A stretch of 64,000 bases of DNA from Mesorhizobium_K sp040049215 (GTDB lineage Bacteria > Pseudomonadota > Alphaproteobacteria > Rhizobiales > Rhizobiaceae): the NCBI RefSeq assembly GCF_040049215.1, contig NZ_JBDZDN010000001.1:1984001-2048000 (forward strand), written 5' to 3'. Shown piece after piece: positions 53,019 through 61,768 of the stretch (the stretch's first letter is position 1; each line of letters begins with the position of its first letter). The notes beneath the pieces are model-generated. The model was given only the letters and a program-made list of their open reading frames with translations, had not been told where the DNA came from and ran no database searches. A program made the position numbers and the translations under genes.

Positions 53019-53837
53019 ATGGCCAGCGTGCGAACAGAGGGCGAGGCCATCGGCCTCGCCTCCCTTTCCGGCGAGACGAGAAGCTGGCAGGAGCAGACGG
53101 TCCTGTTGCGCATTGCTTCGGTCGTGCTGTTTGCCGCGATCTGGCAGATCGCCGGCATGATCCCGGTCAGCTTCGCCTTTCCGACCTTTTCCGACACAGC
53201 TGTCGCCTTCGTCGGAATGATCGCCGACGGCAGCCTGCCGAAAGCCTATCTTTCCACTCTGCAGCCGCTGATACTCGGCGTTGTCCTCTCCGCATTCCTC
53301 GGCGTCGGCCTCGGCACGCTCTGCGGCCTGTGGCGCACCGGCGAGTGGCTGTTCATCCCGGTGTTCATCGTGCTGCAGGCGGCGCCGGTTGCCGCGTTCA
53401 TTCCGATGGTCACCTTCATCTACGGCATCGGCATGACCGCCAAGACGCTGGCCGTCATGATCCTGGCTTTGCCGGTCATCGTGCTCAACACCTACAAGGC
53501 CGTGCGCAACGTCAATTTCTCGCTGATCGCCATGTGCCAGTCCTTCCTCGGCACACGCTGGCAGATCGTCTCCAAGATCATCCTGCCCGACGCCAGCCCC
53601 GTCATCTTCGCCGGTTTGCGCCTCGGCGTCGCGGCCGGTTTCGTCGGGGTGGTGCTGGCAGAGCTGCTGATCACGCCGACCGGTATCGGTGACCTCATCA
53701 CTTTCAATCGCTCGCGCGCCAACTATGCCGAAATGTATGCAACCATCGCCTCGATCATCGCTCTTTCGACGCTCACGCTCATCGCGTTGCAGTGGATCGA
53801 AACGCGTGTCTTCAGGCCTGAAAAGAGAGGCGGCTGA
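53019..53837 (+). CDS. ABC transporter permease (SsuC/TauC-like)
   Basis: 272 residues, six membrane segments, BPD_transp_1 family. The cytoplasmic EAA-like loop MCQSFLGTRWQIVSKIILPDASPVIFAGLRLG contacts the ATPase. Starts two bases after the binding-protein gene. Confidence 0.9.
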   Translation: MASVRTEGEAIGLASLSGETRSWQEQTVLLRIASVVLFAAIWQIAGMIPVSFAFPTFSDTAVAFVGMIADGSLPKAYLSTLQPLILGVVLSAFLGVGLGTLCGLWRTGEWLFIPVFIVLQAAPVAAFIPMVTFIYGIGMTAKTLAVMILALPVIVLNTYKAVRNVNFSLIAMCQSFLGTRWQIVSKIILPDASPVIFAGLRLGVAAGFVGVVLAELLITPTGIGDLITFNRSRANYAEMYATIASIIALSTLTLIALQWIETRVFRPEKRGG

Positions 53838-53839
53838 CG

Positions 53840-54643
53840 ATGCGCAGCGCAACTGTGAGAAAAGGCCCAACGCCGATGCCCGAGCCGGTCGACGCCATCG
53901 TTGAGGTGCGCGGTATCTCCAAAACCTACGGCAATGTCGAGGCGCTGCGCGGCATCGACCTCGACTTCCCGCGCGGCAAGCTGACCAGCCTGCTCGGGCC
54001 GAGCGGCTGCGGAAAGACGACGCTGCTCAAGATCATAGCAGGCCTGATCGAAGCCGACGCGGGGACGGTGTCCGTGAACGGACGGACTGTGAGCAAGCCC
54101 GGTCCCGAGCGCGCTTTCGTCTTCCAGGATTTTGCGCTGCTGCCCTGGGCGACCGTTCTGCGCAATGTCGCCTTCGGGCTGGAACTGCGCGGCAAGCCGG
54201 TCGCCGAGCGCGAGAAGGTTGCTAGGCACTACATCGGCGAGGTCGGTCTATCAGGCTTCGAGGACAAGTACCCGCACGAGCTTTCGGGTGGCATGCGCCA
54301 GCGCGTCGGTCTCGCCCGCGCGCTTTCCGTCGACGCCGACGTGCTGCTGCTCGACGAGCCTTTCTCGGCGGTCGACGAGCAGAACCGGCGCAAGTTCCAG
54401 GAGGATCTGATCAGGCTTCGGACCAACCAGAACAAGACCTTCATCTTCGTGACGCATTCGATCGAGGAGGCGGTCTACATTTCCGACCGCATCGTGCTCT
54501 TGTCGCCTCGGCCGGGCCGCATCTCGCAGATCATCGAGCCTGACATCGACCGCTCGGTCGATCCCGACCGCATCCATCGCGACAAGCACTATCTCGATAC
54601 GGTCGAGGAGATCTGGCAAGGGCTGAAGCAATATGTCGAGTGA
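53840..54643 (+). CDS. ABC transporter ATP-binding protein (SsuB/TauB-like)
   Basis: 267 residues. Walker A GPSGCGKTTLLK near residue 54, signature LSGGMRQRVGLARAL near 152, Walker B LLLDEPFSAVDE, H-loop in VTHSIEEAVY. An internal ATG at 53876 (MPEPVDA) is an alternative start closer to the family length. Two bases after the first permease. Confidence 0.95.
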   Translation: MRSATVRKGPTPMPEPVDAIVEVRGISKTYGNVEALRGIDLDFPRGKLTSLLGPSGCGKTTLLKIIAGLIEADAGTVSVNGRTVSKPGPERAFVFQDFALLPWATVLRNVAFGLELRGKPVAEREKVARHYIGEVGLSGFEDKYPHELSGGMRQRVGLARALSVDADVLLLDEPFSAVDEQNRRKFQEDLIRLRTNQNKTFIFVTHSIEEAVYISDRIVLLSPRPGRISQIIEPDIDRSVDPDRIHRDKHYLDTVEEIWQGLKQYVE

Positions 54644-54667
54644 GATGCCGTTGAGGGAGGCGCGGCC

Positions 54668-55420
54668 ATGAAGCTGTTCGGATATCGCGTGCCGATGATG
54701 GCGTCGCTGCTCGTCTGGTGCGTCGTCTGGGAGATCGTCGGGCGGCTCGACCTGATGTTGATGTTGCCGCCCTTCACGGAGGTGCTTCGCGCAGCCGTCG
54801 ATCTAGTGCAGACGCGGTCCTGGCAAAGCGCCACGGTAACGACGCTGCGCGCCTTCTTCTTGGGCATGGCGCTGTCGATCGTGGTCGGCGTGCCGCTCGG
54901 CATCCTCATGGGCCGCGTCAAGCTCGCCGACGAACTGCTCGGCATGTGGGTGAGCATTTTCTCCAGCGCGCCGCTGTCGGCGCTGGTGCCGGTGCTGATG
55001 ATCCTGTTCGGCTTCGGTGAAAAGACGATCATAGCCGCTGTCTTCCTGTTTGCGATCTGGATCATCGTGCTCGACACCCGCGCCGGGGTTCGCCACATCT
55101 CGCCTTCGCTGATCGAGATGGCGCGCTCCTACGGCGCCAGCCGCCGCGCGCTCTACAAGATCATCCTCTGGGCGGCGTTGCCGGAGATCCTGGCCGGCAT
55201 CCGGCTCGGGCTGATCCGCGGCGTCAAGGGCGTCGTCATCGGCCAGCTACTGGTCGCCATCGTCGGCTACGGTGCGCTGTTCGAGACGTTCTCGCGCAAT
55301 TTCCGCATGGCCGAATTCTGGGCCCTCACCATCATCCTCTTCGCCTTCGCGCTGCTCGTCGCGGAACTGATCGAGCGGCTCGAAGCCAAGGTCGAATTTT
55401 ACGCAGGAGCAAGACAATGA
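54668..55420 (+). CDS. ABC transporter permease (second)
   Basis: 250 residues, six membrane segments, with EAA-like MARSYGASRRALYKIILWAALPEILAGIRLG. Different enough from the permease at 53019 to form a heterodimer with it. The GAGGGAGG ribosome-binding site is strong. Overlaps the next gene by four bases (ATGA). Confidence 0.9.
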   Translation: MKLFGYRVPMMASLLVWCVVWEIVGRLDLMLMLPPFTEVLRAAVDLVQTRSWQSATVTTLRAFFLGMALSIVVGVPLGILMGRVKLADELLGMWVSIFSSAPLSALVPVLMILFGFGEKTIIAAVFLFAIWIIVLDTRAGVRHISPSLIEMARSYGASRRALYKIILWAALPEILAGIRLGLIRGVKGVVIGQLLVAIVGYGALFETFSRNFRMAEFWALTIILFAFALLVAELIERLEAKVEFYAGARQ

Positions 55421-56121
55421 ACATCAGGGACTCGGCCTCAAACTACGTCATCGAACCGGCCGCGTTCCCGGCCATTCCCATCGCCGGGTCGGACCAGCTT
55501 TTCCCGGTGCATCGCGTCTATTGCGTCGGGCGCAACTATGCGGCGCACGCGGTCGAGATGGGGCACGATCCGAACAAGGAGCCGCCCTTCTTCTTCCAGA
55601 AGAACGCCGATAATCTCGACACCAGCGGCAGCTTTCCCTATCCGTCCGCGTCGAACGACGTGCATCACGAGATCGAAATGATTGTCGCGCTGAAGAGCGG
55701 CGGCGTCGACATCCCCGTGGAGAAGGCGCTCGACTGCGTCTACGGCTACGGCGTCGGCCTCGACATGACGCGGCGCGACCTGCAGGGCAAGGCCAAGGAC
55801 ATGGGGCGGCCGTGGGAAGTCGGCAAGGCTTTCGAGCAGTCCGCGCCCTGCTCGGCGCTGGTGCCCGCAGCCAAGATCGGACATCCGGCGCAGGGCGCGA
55901 TCTGGCTGGACGTCAACGGGGAACGCAAGCAGACTGGCGATCTCAACCAGATGATCTGGAAGGTTCCGGAAATGATCAGCTATCTGTCCGGCCTGTTCCG
56001 CCTCGCGCCGGGCGACATCATCATGTCCGGCACGCCGGCGGGTGTCGGCGCAGTGAAGCGAGGCGACGTCATGAAGGGCCATATCGACGGCGTCGGCGAC
56101 ATCGAGATCCGTGTTGTCTGA
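55417..56121 (+). CDS. Fumarylacetoacetate hydrolase family protein, fumarylpyruvate-hydrolase-like
   Basis: 234 residues. VYCVGRNYAAHAVEMG and EPPFFFQKNADNL resemble the NagK/fumarylpyruvate hydrolase group; metal ligands are in HHEIEMIV; GTPAGVGAVKRGD is the C-terminal family signature. Members hydrolyse acylpyruvates or decarboxylate oxaloacetate. No gentisate dioxygenase is nearby. Starts inside the permease gene (ATGA). Confidence 0.85.
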   Translation: MNIRDSASNYVIEPAAFPAIPIAGSDQLFPVHRVYCVGRNYAAHAVEMGHDPNKEPPFFFQKNADNLDTSGSFPYPSASNDVHHEIEMIVALKSGGVDIPVEKALDCVYGYGVGLDMTRRDLQGKAKDMGRPWEVGKAFEQSAPCSALVPAAKIGHPAQGAIWLDVNGERKQTGDLNQMIWKVPEMISYLSGLFRLAPGDIIMSGTPAGVGAVKRGDVMKGHIDGVGDIEIRVV

Positions 56122-57634
56122 CACTGCATCGATCATAGGACGGCTGGCGGCCGGCGCGGATGACGCGCCGGCTGTTCTCGCGCCCGAGCGGACGCCGCTT
56201 TCGCATGGCGGCCTACGCCGGCAGATGAGGGAAACGGCCGACCAGCTGCATGCACTGGGCATCGGACGCAACGACCGCGTCGCCATCGTGCTGCCTAACG
56301 GGCCCGAGATGGCGACGGCTTTCCTGTCGGTCGCGGCCTGCGCCACCACCGCGCCGCTCAACCCGGCCTACCGCGCCGAGGAACTCGACTTCTACCTCTC
56401 CGACATCGGCGCCCGGGCAATCCTCGTCGCCGAGGACGATACCGGCCCGGCGGTGACGGTGGCCGAAAAGCTCGGTATCGGCGTCTTGAGGCTGGTCGCG
56501 CTGAAGGATGCGCCATCAGGCCGCTTCCGCATCGAGGGCGAGGCGATCGGCCCCGTGGCTGGGCCGGAACTGGCGCAGCCTGATGACATCGCCCTGCTGC
56601 TCCACACGTCCGGGACGACGTCGCGGCCAAAGCTCGTGCCGCTCAGCCACGCCAACCTCGCGGCGTCGGCAAGGCATATCGCCGCGACGCTCGCCTTGAC
56701 GGCCAGCGATCGCTGCCTCAACATCATGCCGCTGTTCCACATCCACGGGCTGATCGCGGCGGTGCTGTCCTCGCTGGCGTCGAGCGGCAGCGTCTACTGC
56801 ACGCCGGGCTTCAATGCGCTGCGTTTCTTCCACTGGCTCGCCGACGCGAAGCCCTCCTGGTACACGGCGGTACCGACCATGCACCAGGCGATCCTGGCGC
56901 GCGCGGCGCGCAACAAGGAGGCGCTGGAGGCAGCTAGGCTGCGCTTCATCCGCTCGTCTTCCGCCTCACTGCCGGCGCAGGTGATGGGCGAACTCGAAGC
57001 CACCTTCGGCTGCCCGGTGATCGAATCCTACGGCATGACCGAGGCGGCGCATCAGATGGCCTCGAACCGGCTGCCGCCCGGACTGCGCAAGGCGGGCAGC
57101 GTCGGTGCGGCCGCCGGCCCGGAGGTCGCGGTGATGGCCCCGGACGGAACGCTGCTCAAGGTCGGCGAAACCGGCGAGATCGTCATCCGCGGGCCGAACG
57201 TCACTGACGGCTACGAGAAGAACCCGGAGGCGACTGCATTGGCCTTCGCCCATGGCTGGTTCCATACGGGCGACCAGGGCGTGCTCGACGAGGACGGCTA
57301 CTTGCGCGTAACCGGCCGGCTGAAGGAGATCATCAACCGGGGCGGCGAAAAAATCTCACCGCTGGAGGTGGACGACGTGCTCATGGATCATCCTGATGTC
57401 GCCCAGGTGGTCACCTTCGCCATGCCGCATGACAAGCTCGGCGAGGAGGTCGCCGCCGCGATCGTGCTGCGCGAAGGGAGCGTGGCGAGCGAGGGCGATA
57501 TCAGGAGCTTCGCGTCGGGCCGGCTCGCCGACTTCAAGGTGCCGCGCAAGATCGTCATCCTCGACGAGATCCCGAAAGGCGCGACCGGCAAGCTGCAGCG
57601 CATCGGGCTGGCGGCGAAACTCGGGCTGACATGA
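56111..57634 (+). CDS. AMP-dependent acyl-CoA ligase, oxalyl-CoA-synthetase-like
   Basis: 507 residues of the ANL superfamily. P-loop LLHTSGTTSRPKLVPLSHAN near residue 165; NIMPLFHIHGLIAAVLSSL and PSWYTAVPTMHQAIL are strikingly close to plant AAE3/yeast Pcs60 oxalyl-CoA synthetases; ESYGMTEAAHQM, RLKEIINRGGEKISP, and the C-terminal lysine in KGATGKLQR complete the motifs. GTG start, overlapping the previous gene by 11 bases. Other small carboxylates are possible substrates. Confidence 0.85.
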   Translation: MLSDTASIIGRLAAGADDAPAVLAPERTPLSHGGLRRQMRETADQLHALGIGRNDRVAIVLPNGPEMATAFLSVAACATTAPLNPAYRAEELDFYLSDIGARAILVAEDDTGPAVTVAEKLGIGVLRLVALKDAPSGRFRIEGEAIGPVAGPELAQPDDIALLLHTSGTTSRPKLVPLSHANLAASARHIAATLALTASDRCLNIMPLFHIHGLIAAVLSSLASSGSVYCTPGFNALRFFHWLADAKPSWYTAVPTMHQAILARAARNKEALEAARLRFIRSSSASLPAQVMGELEATFGCPVIESYGMTEAAHQMASNRLPPGLRKAGSVGAAAGPEVAVMAPDGTLLKVGETGEIVIRGPNVTDGYEKNPEATALAFAHGWFHTGDQGVLDEDGYLRVTGRLKEIINRGGEKISPLEVDDVLMDHPDVAQVVTFAMPHDKLGEEVAAAIVLREGSVASEGDIRSFASGRLADFKVPRKIVILDEIPKGATGKLQRIGLAAKLGLT

Positions 57635-57647
57635 TCGGGTTGGTCTG

Positions 57648-58631
57648 ATGAAGATTGCGATTTTCGGCGCTGGCGCGATCGGCGGCTACCTCGCGGCAAA
57701 GCTGGCGGCTGCGGGACGGGTCGACCTTTCCGTGATGGCGCGCGGCGACCATCTCCAAGCGATGCGGGCGAACGGCCTGAGGCTGATCGAGGACGGCAAG
57801 GAGAGCGCTCATCCGGTCAGGGTTTCGTCGCGGGCGGAGGAGTTCGGCGTCCAGGACTATGTCGTGCTGGCGCTGAAAGCGCATTCGGTCGGCCCCGCGC
57901 TGGAACAGTTCGCGCCGCTGATCGGCGAGGGCACGTCAGTCGTCACCATGCAGAACGGCGTTCCCTGGTGGTATTTTTACAAGCTCGGCGGGCCGCTCGA
58001 GGGCACGCGCATCAGGGCGGTCGATCCCGATGGCCGCATCTGGGACGGCATCGGACCGGAGCGGGTGATCGGCTCGGTCGTCTATCCGGCGGCGGAGGTC
58101 GATGCGCCGGGCCTGATCCGCCATATCGACGGCAGCCGTTTTTCACTCGGCGAGCCCAACGGCGAGAAGAGCGAACGCGTGACGAAACTTGCCGAAGAAT
58201 TCATCGCCGCCGGCCTGCAGGCGCCGGTGCGCGAGGACATACGCAGCGAGATCTGGCTGAAGCTCTGGGGCAATCTTTCGTTCAACCCGATTTCGGCGCT
58301 GACCGGCAGCACGCTTGCGGCAATCGTCGCCGACGAGGGGACGCGGACGCTGGCGCGCACGATGATGCTGGAGGCGCAGGCGATTGCGGAGACGCTCGGC
58401 GTCGCGTTCCCGGTTACGGTCGACCGTCGCATCAAGGGCGCCGGCGGTGTCGGCGCGCACAAGACCTCGATGCTGCAGGACCTGGAGCGCGGCCGGCCGA
58501 TGGAGATCGACGCGCTGGTGACGGCGGTACAGGAGATGGGCAAGCTCACCGGCACGCCGACACCGGCGATTGACACCGTGCTGGCGCTGGTGCGGCGGCT
58601 GGCGACCGAGCGCGGCTGCTATCCGGGATAG
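57648..58631 (+). CDS. 2-dehydropantoate 2-reductase family protein (ApbA/PanE-like)
   Basis: 327 residues. NADP-binding IFGAGAIGGYLAAKLA at the N-terminus, MQNGVPWW, and the catalytic region EIWLKLWGNLSFNPISALTG with the family's Lys/Asn/Ser. Its place at the end of a transport/catabolic operon suggests reduction of a 2-keto acid in a degradation pathway rather than pantothenate synthesis. Follows the ligase by 13 bases. Confidence 0.85.
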   Translation: MKIAIFGAGAIGGYLAAKLAAAGRVDLSVMARGDHLQAMRANGLRLIEDGKESAHPVRVSSRAEEFGVQDYVVLALKAHSVGPALEQFAPLIGEGTSVVTMQNGVPWWYFYKLGGPLEGTRIRAVDPDGRIWDGIGPERVIGSVVYPAAEVDAPGLIRHIDGSRFSLGEPNGEKSERVTKLAEEFIAAGLQAPVREDIRSEIWLKLWGNLSFNPISALTGSTLAAIVADEGTRTLARTMMLEAQAIAETLGVAFPVTVDRRIKGAGGVGAHKTSMLQDLERGRPMEIDALVTAVQEMGKLTGTPTPAIDTVLALVRRLATERGCYPG

Positions 58632-58644
58632 GGGAGGGCCTCCA

Positions 58645-59655
58645 CTACCCCACGTCGAGCATGATCTTGCCGATGTGCTCGCCCTCCTCCATGCGCTCAT
58701 GCGCCCGCCATGCCTCCGTCAGCGGAAAGATCATATCCATCACCGGTGCAATCTTTCGTTCGCCAAGCAGCGGCCAGACCTGAGCTTCGAGCGCGGCTGC
58801 GATCTCGCCCTTGAATGCGATGCTGCGGGGCCTCAGCGTCGAGCCCGTATGCGTCAGGCGCTTGACCATCAGCCTGGCGAAATCCGCGCTCGCCACCGCG
58901 CCCATCTGCGTCGCGATCTGCACGATGCGCCCCTCGACCGCGGCGGCATGGTAGTTGCGCATGACGTAGTCGCCGCCCACCATGTCGAGGATGACGTCGG
59001 CGCCCTTGCCGTTCGTCGCGTCCTTTACCGCCTCGACGAAATCCTCTTCCTTGTAGTTCACGGCGCGGACGGCGCCGAGCTTGAGGCAGGCGGCGCATTT
59101 TTCGGCCGAGCCGGCGGTGGTGACCACGAAGGCGCCGAAGGCGGAAGCCAGCTGGATCGCCGTGGTGCCGATTCCCGACGAGCCGCCATGCACCAGCAGC
59201 GTCTCGCCGGCCTTCAGCCCGCCGCGCTGGAAGACGTTATGCCAGATGGTGAAGTAATTTTCGGGCAGCGCGGAAGCCTCGGTGAAAGTGAAGCCGGCCG
59301 GTATAGGCAGCGCGTTGCTTTCGTGCACCGTGACGTATTCGGCGTAGCCGCCGCCCGGCGTCAGCGCGCAGACCCGGTCGCCGCCATGCCAGCGCCTTAC
59401 CCCTGCGCCGGCAGCGGCCACCTCTCCGGCGACCTCCAGTCCCGGCAGGTCGGAAGCGCCTGGCGGCGGCGGATAGAGCCCTTTGCGCTGCTGCACGTCA
59501 GGCCGGTTCACGCCTGCGGCGCGGATCCGAATCAGGATTTCCCCTTCGCCCGGCCTCGGCACGTCGCGCTGTTCGGGTTTCAGGACGCGCGGCCCGCCAG
59601 GTTCGGAAATCGCGATAACCGTCATCTTGGCTGGAATGCTCGATCCCCTGGCCAT
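58645..59655 (-). CDS. NAD(P)H quinone oxidoreductase, PIG3/zeta-crystallin family
   Basis: 336 residues. A zinc-free medium-chain dehydrogenase/reductase: GroES-like N-terminal domain (VNRPDVQQRKGLYPPPPGA) and Rossmann domain with LLVHGGSSGIGTTAIQLA. The ATG at 59655 has GGGAAGGAAATC before it and is preferred over ATG 59625. Converges with the reductase of the catabolic operon. Likely reduces quinones or enones. Confidence 0.9.
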   Translation of the reverse strand: MARGSSIPAKMTVIAISEPGGPRVLKPEQRDVPRPGEGEILIRIRAAGVNRPDVQQRKGLYPPPPGASDLPGLEVAGEVAAAGAGVRRWHGGDRVCALTPGGGYAEYVTVHESNALPIPAGFTFTEASALPENYFTIWHNVFQRGGLKAGETLLVHGGSSGIGTTAIQLASAFGAFVVTTAGSAEKCAACLKLGAVRAVNYKEEDFVEAVKDATNGKGADVILDMVGGDYVMRNYHAAAVEGRIVQIATQMGAVASADFARLMVKRLTHTGSTLRPRSIAFKGEIAAALEAQVWPLLGERKIAPVMDMIFPLTEAWRAHERMEEGEHIGKIMLDVG

Positions 59656-59712
59656 GCTGATTTCCTTCCCGACGCCCGCAGGCTGTTTGGTGCTTCAACC
59701 TGGACTATGTAT

Positions 59713-59736
59713 GCTTTGCAGCCGACCATGCAAAGC
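59713..59736. repeat. Perfect 8-bp inverted repeat in the DUF1192 leader
   Basis: GCTTTGCA and TGCAAAGC are separated by eight bases, ending just before the ribosome-binding site (GGAGG). Could be an operator or a leader hairpin. Confidence 0.6.
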
Positions 59737-59746
59737 GGAGGAAACC

Positions 59747-59941
59747 ATGGCGCTGTTCGACGACGAGCCGCTGAAGAAACCGAAGCCACACGAGATAGGT
59801 CAGGATCTGTCGCTGCTCTCGGTGGGCGAACTCACCGAGCGCATTGCGCTTCTGCGGGCAGAGATCGAGCGGCTGGAAGCCGAGCTCAAGGCCAAGAGCG
59901 CCACCAAGAGCGCCGCAGAGTCGCTTTTCCGCCGGTCGTGA
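59747..59941 (+). CDS. DUF1192 small protein
   Basis: 64 residues. MALFDDEPLKKPKPHEIGQDLS and the short coiled coil LLSVGELTERIALLRAEIERLEAEL are the DUF1192 pattern, widespread in alphaproteobacteria with unknown function. CGGAGG lies before the ATG. Confidence 0.88.
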   Translation: MALFDDEPLKKPKPHEIGQDLSLLSVGELTERIALLRAEIERLEAELKAKSATKSAAESLFRRS

Positions 59942-60038
59942 CGACGCCATCGCAAAATCTCGTCCGCGCGCCGCAAAAGCGCCTGAAAATCCCTGCCCTC
60001 GCTGTACGAGCGCCCCGATTCGAAGAGCCTAGGCAAGC

Positions 60039-61292
60039 ATGCTGAACTTCGCCGCCTACAAACCGGTCTTCTCGCTGCTGCGCGGCACGGCCTTCCTGCT
60101 TGCCGCGTCGGGTCTGCACGGCCTGCTGCTGCCGCTGCGCGGCCAGCTCGAGGGATTTTCGACGGCCTCGCTCGGCTTGATGGGAACCGCCTGGGCCGGC
60201 GGCTTCGTCACCGGCTGCTATTTCGCGCCGCGCATCGTGCGCCGCGCCGGCCATGTGCGCGCCTTTGGCGCATTCGCAGCGTCAGGCGCGATCGTCGCGC
60301 TGATGAGCGGCTTGCTGATCGACGAATTCTTCTGGATCGTGCTGCGCGCTTTCACCGGCTTCACCATGGCCGGCGCCTTCATGGTAATCGAGAGCTGGCT
60401 CAACGAACGCGCCACCAACGAGAACCGCGGCACCGTCTTCGGCCTCTATATGATGGTCACCTACGCGTCGATCATGGCCGGCCAGATGATTATCGCGGCG
60501 GGCGACGTCGGTACGCAATCGCTGTTCATGGTTACCGGCATCTTCTTCTGCCTGGCGCTCCTGCCGACCGCCGTCTCGACCGCCGCGCATCCCAAGCCGC
60601 TGCAGGATGTTTCGCTCGACATCAAAGGCCTCTACGCCAACTCGCCTGTCTCGTCCGCAGCCTGCCTGCTGATCGGCGTCGCCAACGGCGCCTGGGGCAC
60701 GCTCGGCGCGGTCTATGGCGCCCGGATCGGCATTTCCACAGCCGAGATCGCGCTGATGATGAGCCTGGTCATGGTGGCCGGGGCGGCATTCCAGATGCCA
60801 GTTGGCCGACTCTCCGACAAGACCGACAGGCGCTATGTGCTCGTAGGCGCTTCGCTTGCCTGCGCCATCGTCGGCGTTCTGATCTTCCTCCTTACGCCGC
60901 GTTCGGGCGCCTTCGTGATTGCCTTGACCGCCGCCTACGGCGCTTTCGCCTACACGCTCTATTCGCTTGCGGTCGCACACGCCAACGACCACGCCAGGCC
61001 GGAGGATTTCGTCAAGGTGTCTGGCGGGCTGCTCTTGCTTTACGGCTTCGGCACGATGATCGGGCCGGTCGTCGGCGCCACGTTGATGGGCTCGATGCGG
61101 CCGGAAAGCCTGTTCCTCGCGACGGCGCTCGCGCATTTTCTGCTGGTCGGCTACACGATCCTACGTATTCGTCGCCGCGCGCCCGTGCCGCCCGACGAGC
61201 GTGAAGCGTTCAAGACGATGCCCTCCGAACGCGGCGCGACGCCGGAAGCCGCCCGCCTCGATCCGCGCACGCCGCAGGAAGAGACAAAGTAA
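60039..61292 (+). CDS. MFS transporter, YcaD-like
   Basis: 417 residues with about 12 membrane segments. FMVIESWLNERATNENRGTVFGLYMM and GRLSDKTDRRYVLVG are typical of the YcaD-like branch. The C-terminus is a hydrophilic tail of about 35 residues. The substrate is unknown; the neighbours do not suggest one. Confidence 0.85.
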   Translation: MLNFAAYKPVFSLLRGTAFLLAASGLHGLLLPLRGQLEGFSTASLGLMGTAWAGGFVTGCYFAPRIVRRAGHVRAFGAFAASGAIVALMSGLLIDEFFWIVLRAFTGFTMAGAFMVIESWLNERATNENRGTVFGLYMMVTYASIMAGQMIIAAGDVGTQSLFMVTGIFFCLALLPTAVSTAAHPKPLQDVSLDIKGLYANSPVSSAACLLIGVANGAWGTLGAVYGARIGISTAEIALMMSLVMVAGAAFQMPVGRLSDKTDRRYVLVGASLACAIVGVLIFLLTPRSGAFVIALTAAYGAFAYTLYSLAVAHANDHARPEDFVKVSGGLLLLYGFGTMIGPVVGATLMGSMRPESLFLATALAHFLLVGYTILRIRRRAPVPPDEREAFKTMPSERGATPEAARLDPRTPQEETK

Positions 61293-61325
61293 ACGCTGGG
61301 GTTGAGACCGCGTCCCATCTTGCTC

Positions 61326-61358
61326 CGAAACCTGTCTTGCCTCGAAACCCGTCTTGCC
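61326..61358. repeat. Imperfect tandem repeat, two 16-bp copies
   Basis: CGAAACCTGTCTTGCC is repeated 17 bases on with one change (CGAAACCCGTCTTGCC). It lies just upstream of the ArsR start at 61371. Confidence 0.7.
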
Positions 61359-61370
61359 GCACAAAAAGCA

Positions 61371-61634
61371 ATGACCTTCGCCGACGCTTTCCTGGCGATA
61401 GCCGATCCGAACCGACGCTATCTCCTGGAGGAGCTCCGGAGGGGGCCGAAGACGGTCGGCCAGCTGGCTTCCGGCCTGCCCGTGTCGCGCCCCGCCGTCT
61501 CCCAACACCTCAAGATATTGCTCGACGCCGGCCTGGTGGATGTCCAGGCACAGGGCACCAGGCGCATCTACGCCGTATCGGCCGCCGGCTTCCTGAAGCT
61601 CAACCTTTGGCTCGACCAGTTCTGGGAAGCATGA
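61371..61634 (+). CDS. ArsR-family winged-helix regulator
   Basis: 87 residues from the ATG at 61371 (MTFADAFLAIADPNRRYLLEEL); a longer frame from 61302 would read through a repeated sequence. The DNA-binding helix is SRPAVSQHLKILLDAGLV. No cysteine metal site of the ArsR/SmtB type is present, so it is of the non-metal class. The target is unknown. Confidence 0.8.
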   Translation: MTFADAFLAIADPNRRYLLEELRRGPKTVGQLASGLPVSRPAVSQHLKILLDAGLVDVQAQGTRRIYAVSAAGFLKLNLWLDQFWEA

Positions 61635-61768
61635 AAAACCCCGCCAAACCGGGCGTAAACCTTGCCCGCCTGTCACGATCCCGTCAACGATATGGTGAGA
61701 TGACGAGAACCGGACGACTTGCTAGGTTGCCGGCAGAGGAAGCCGGGAAAGAGGCCAAGGAACCGGAA

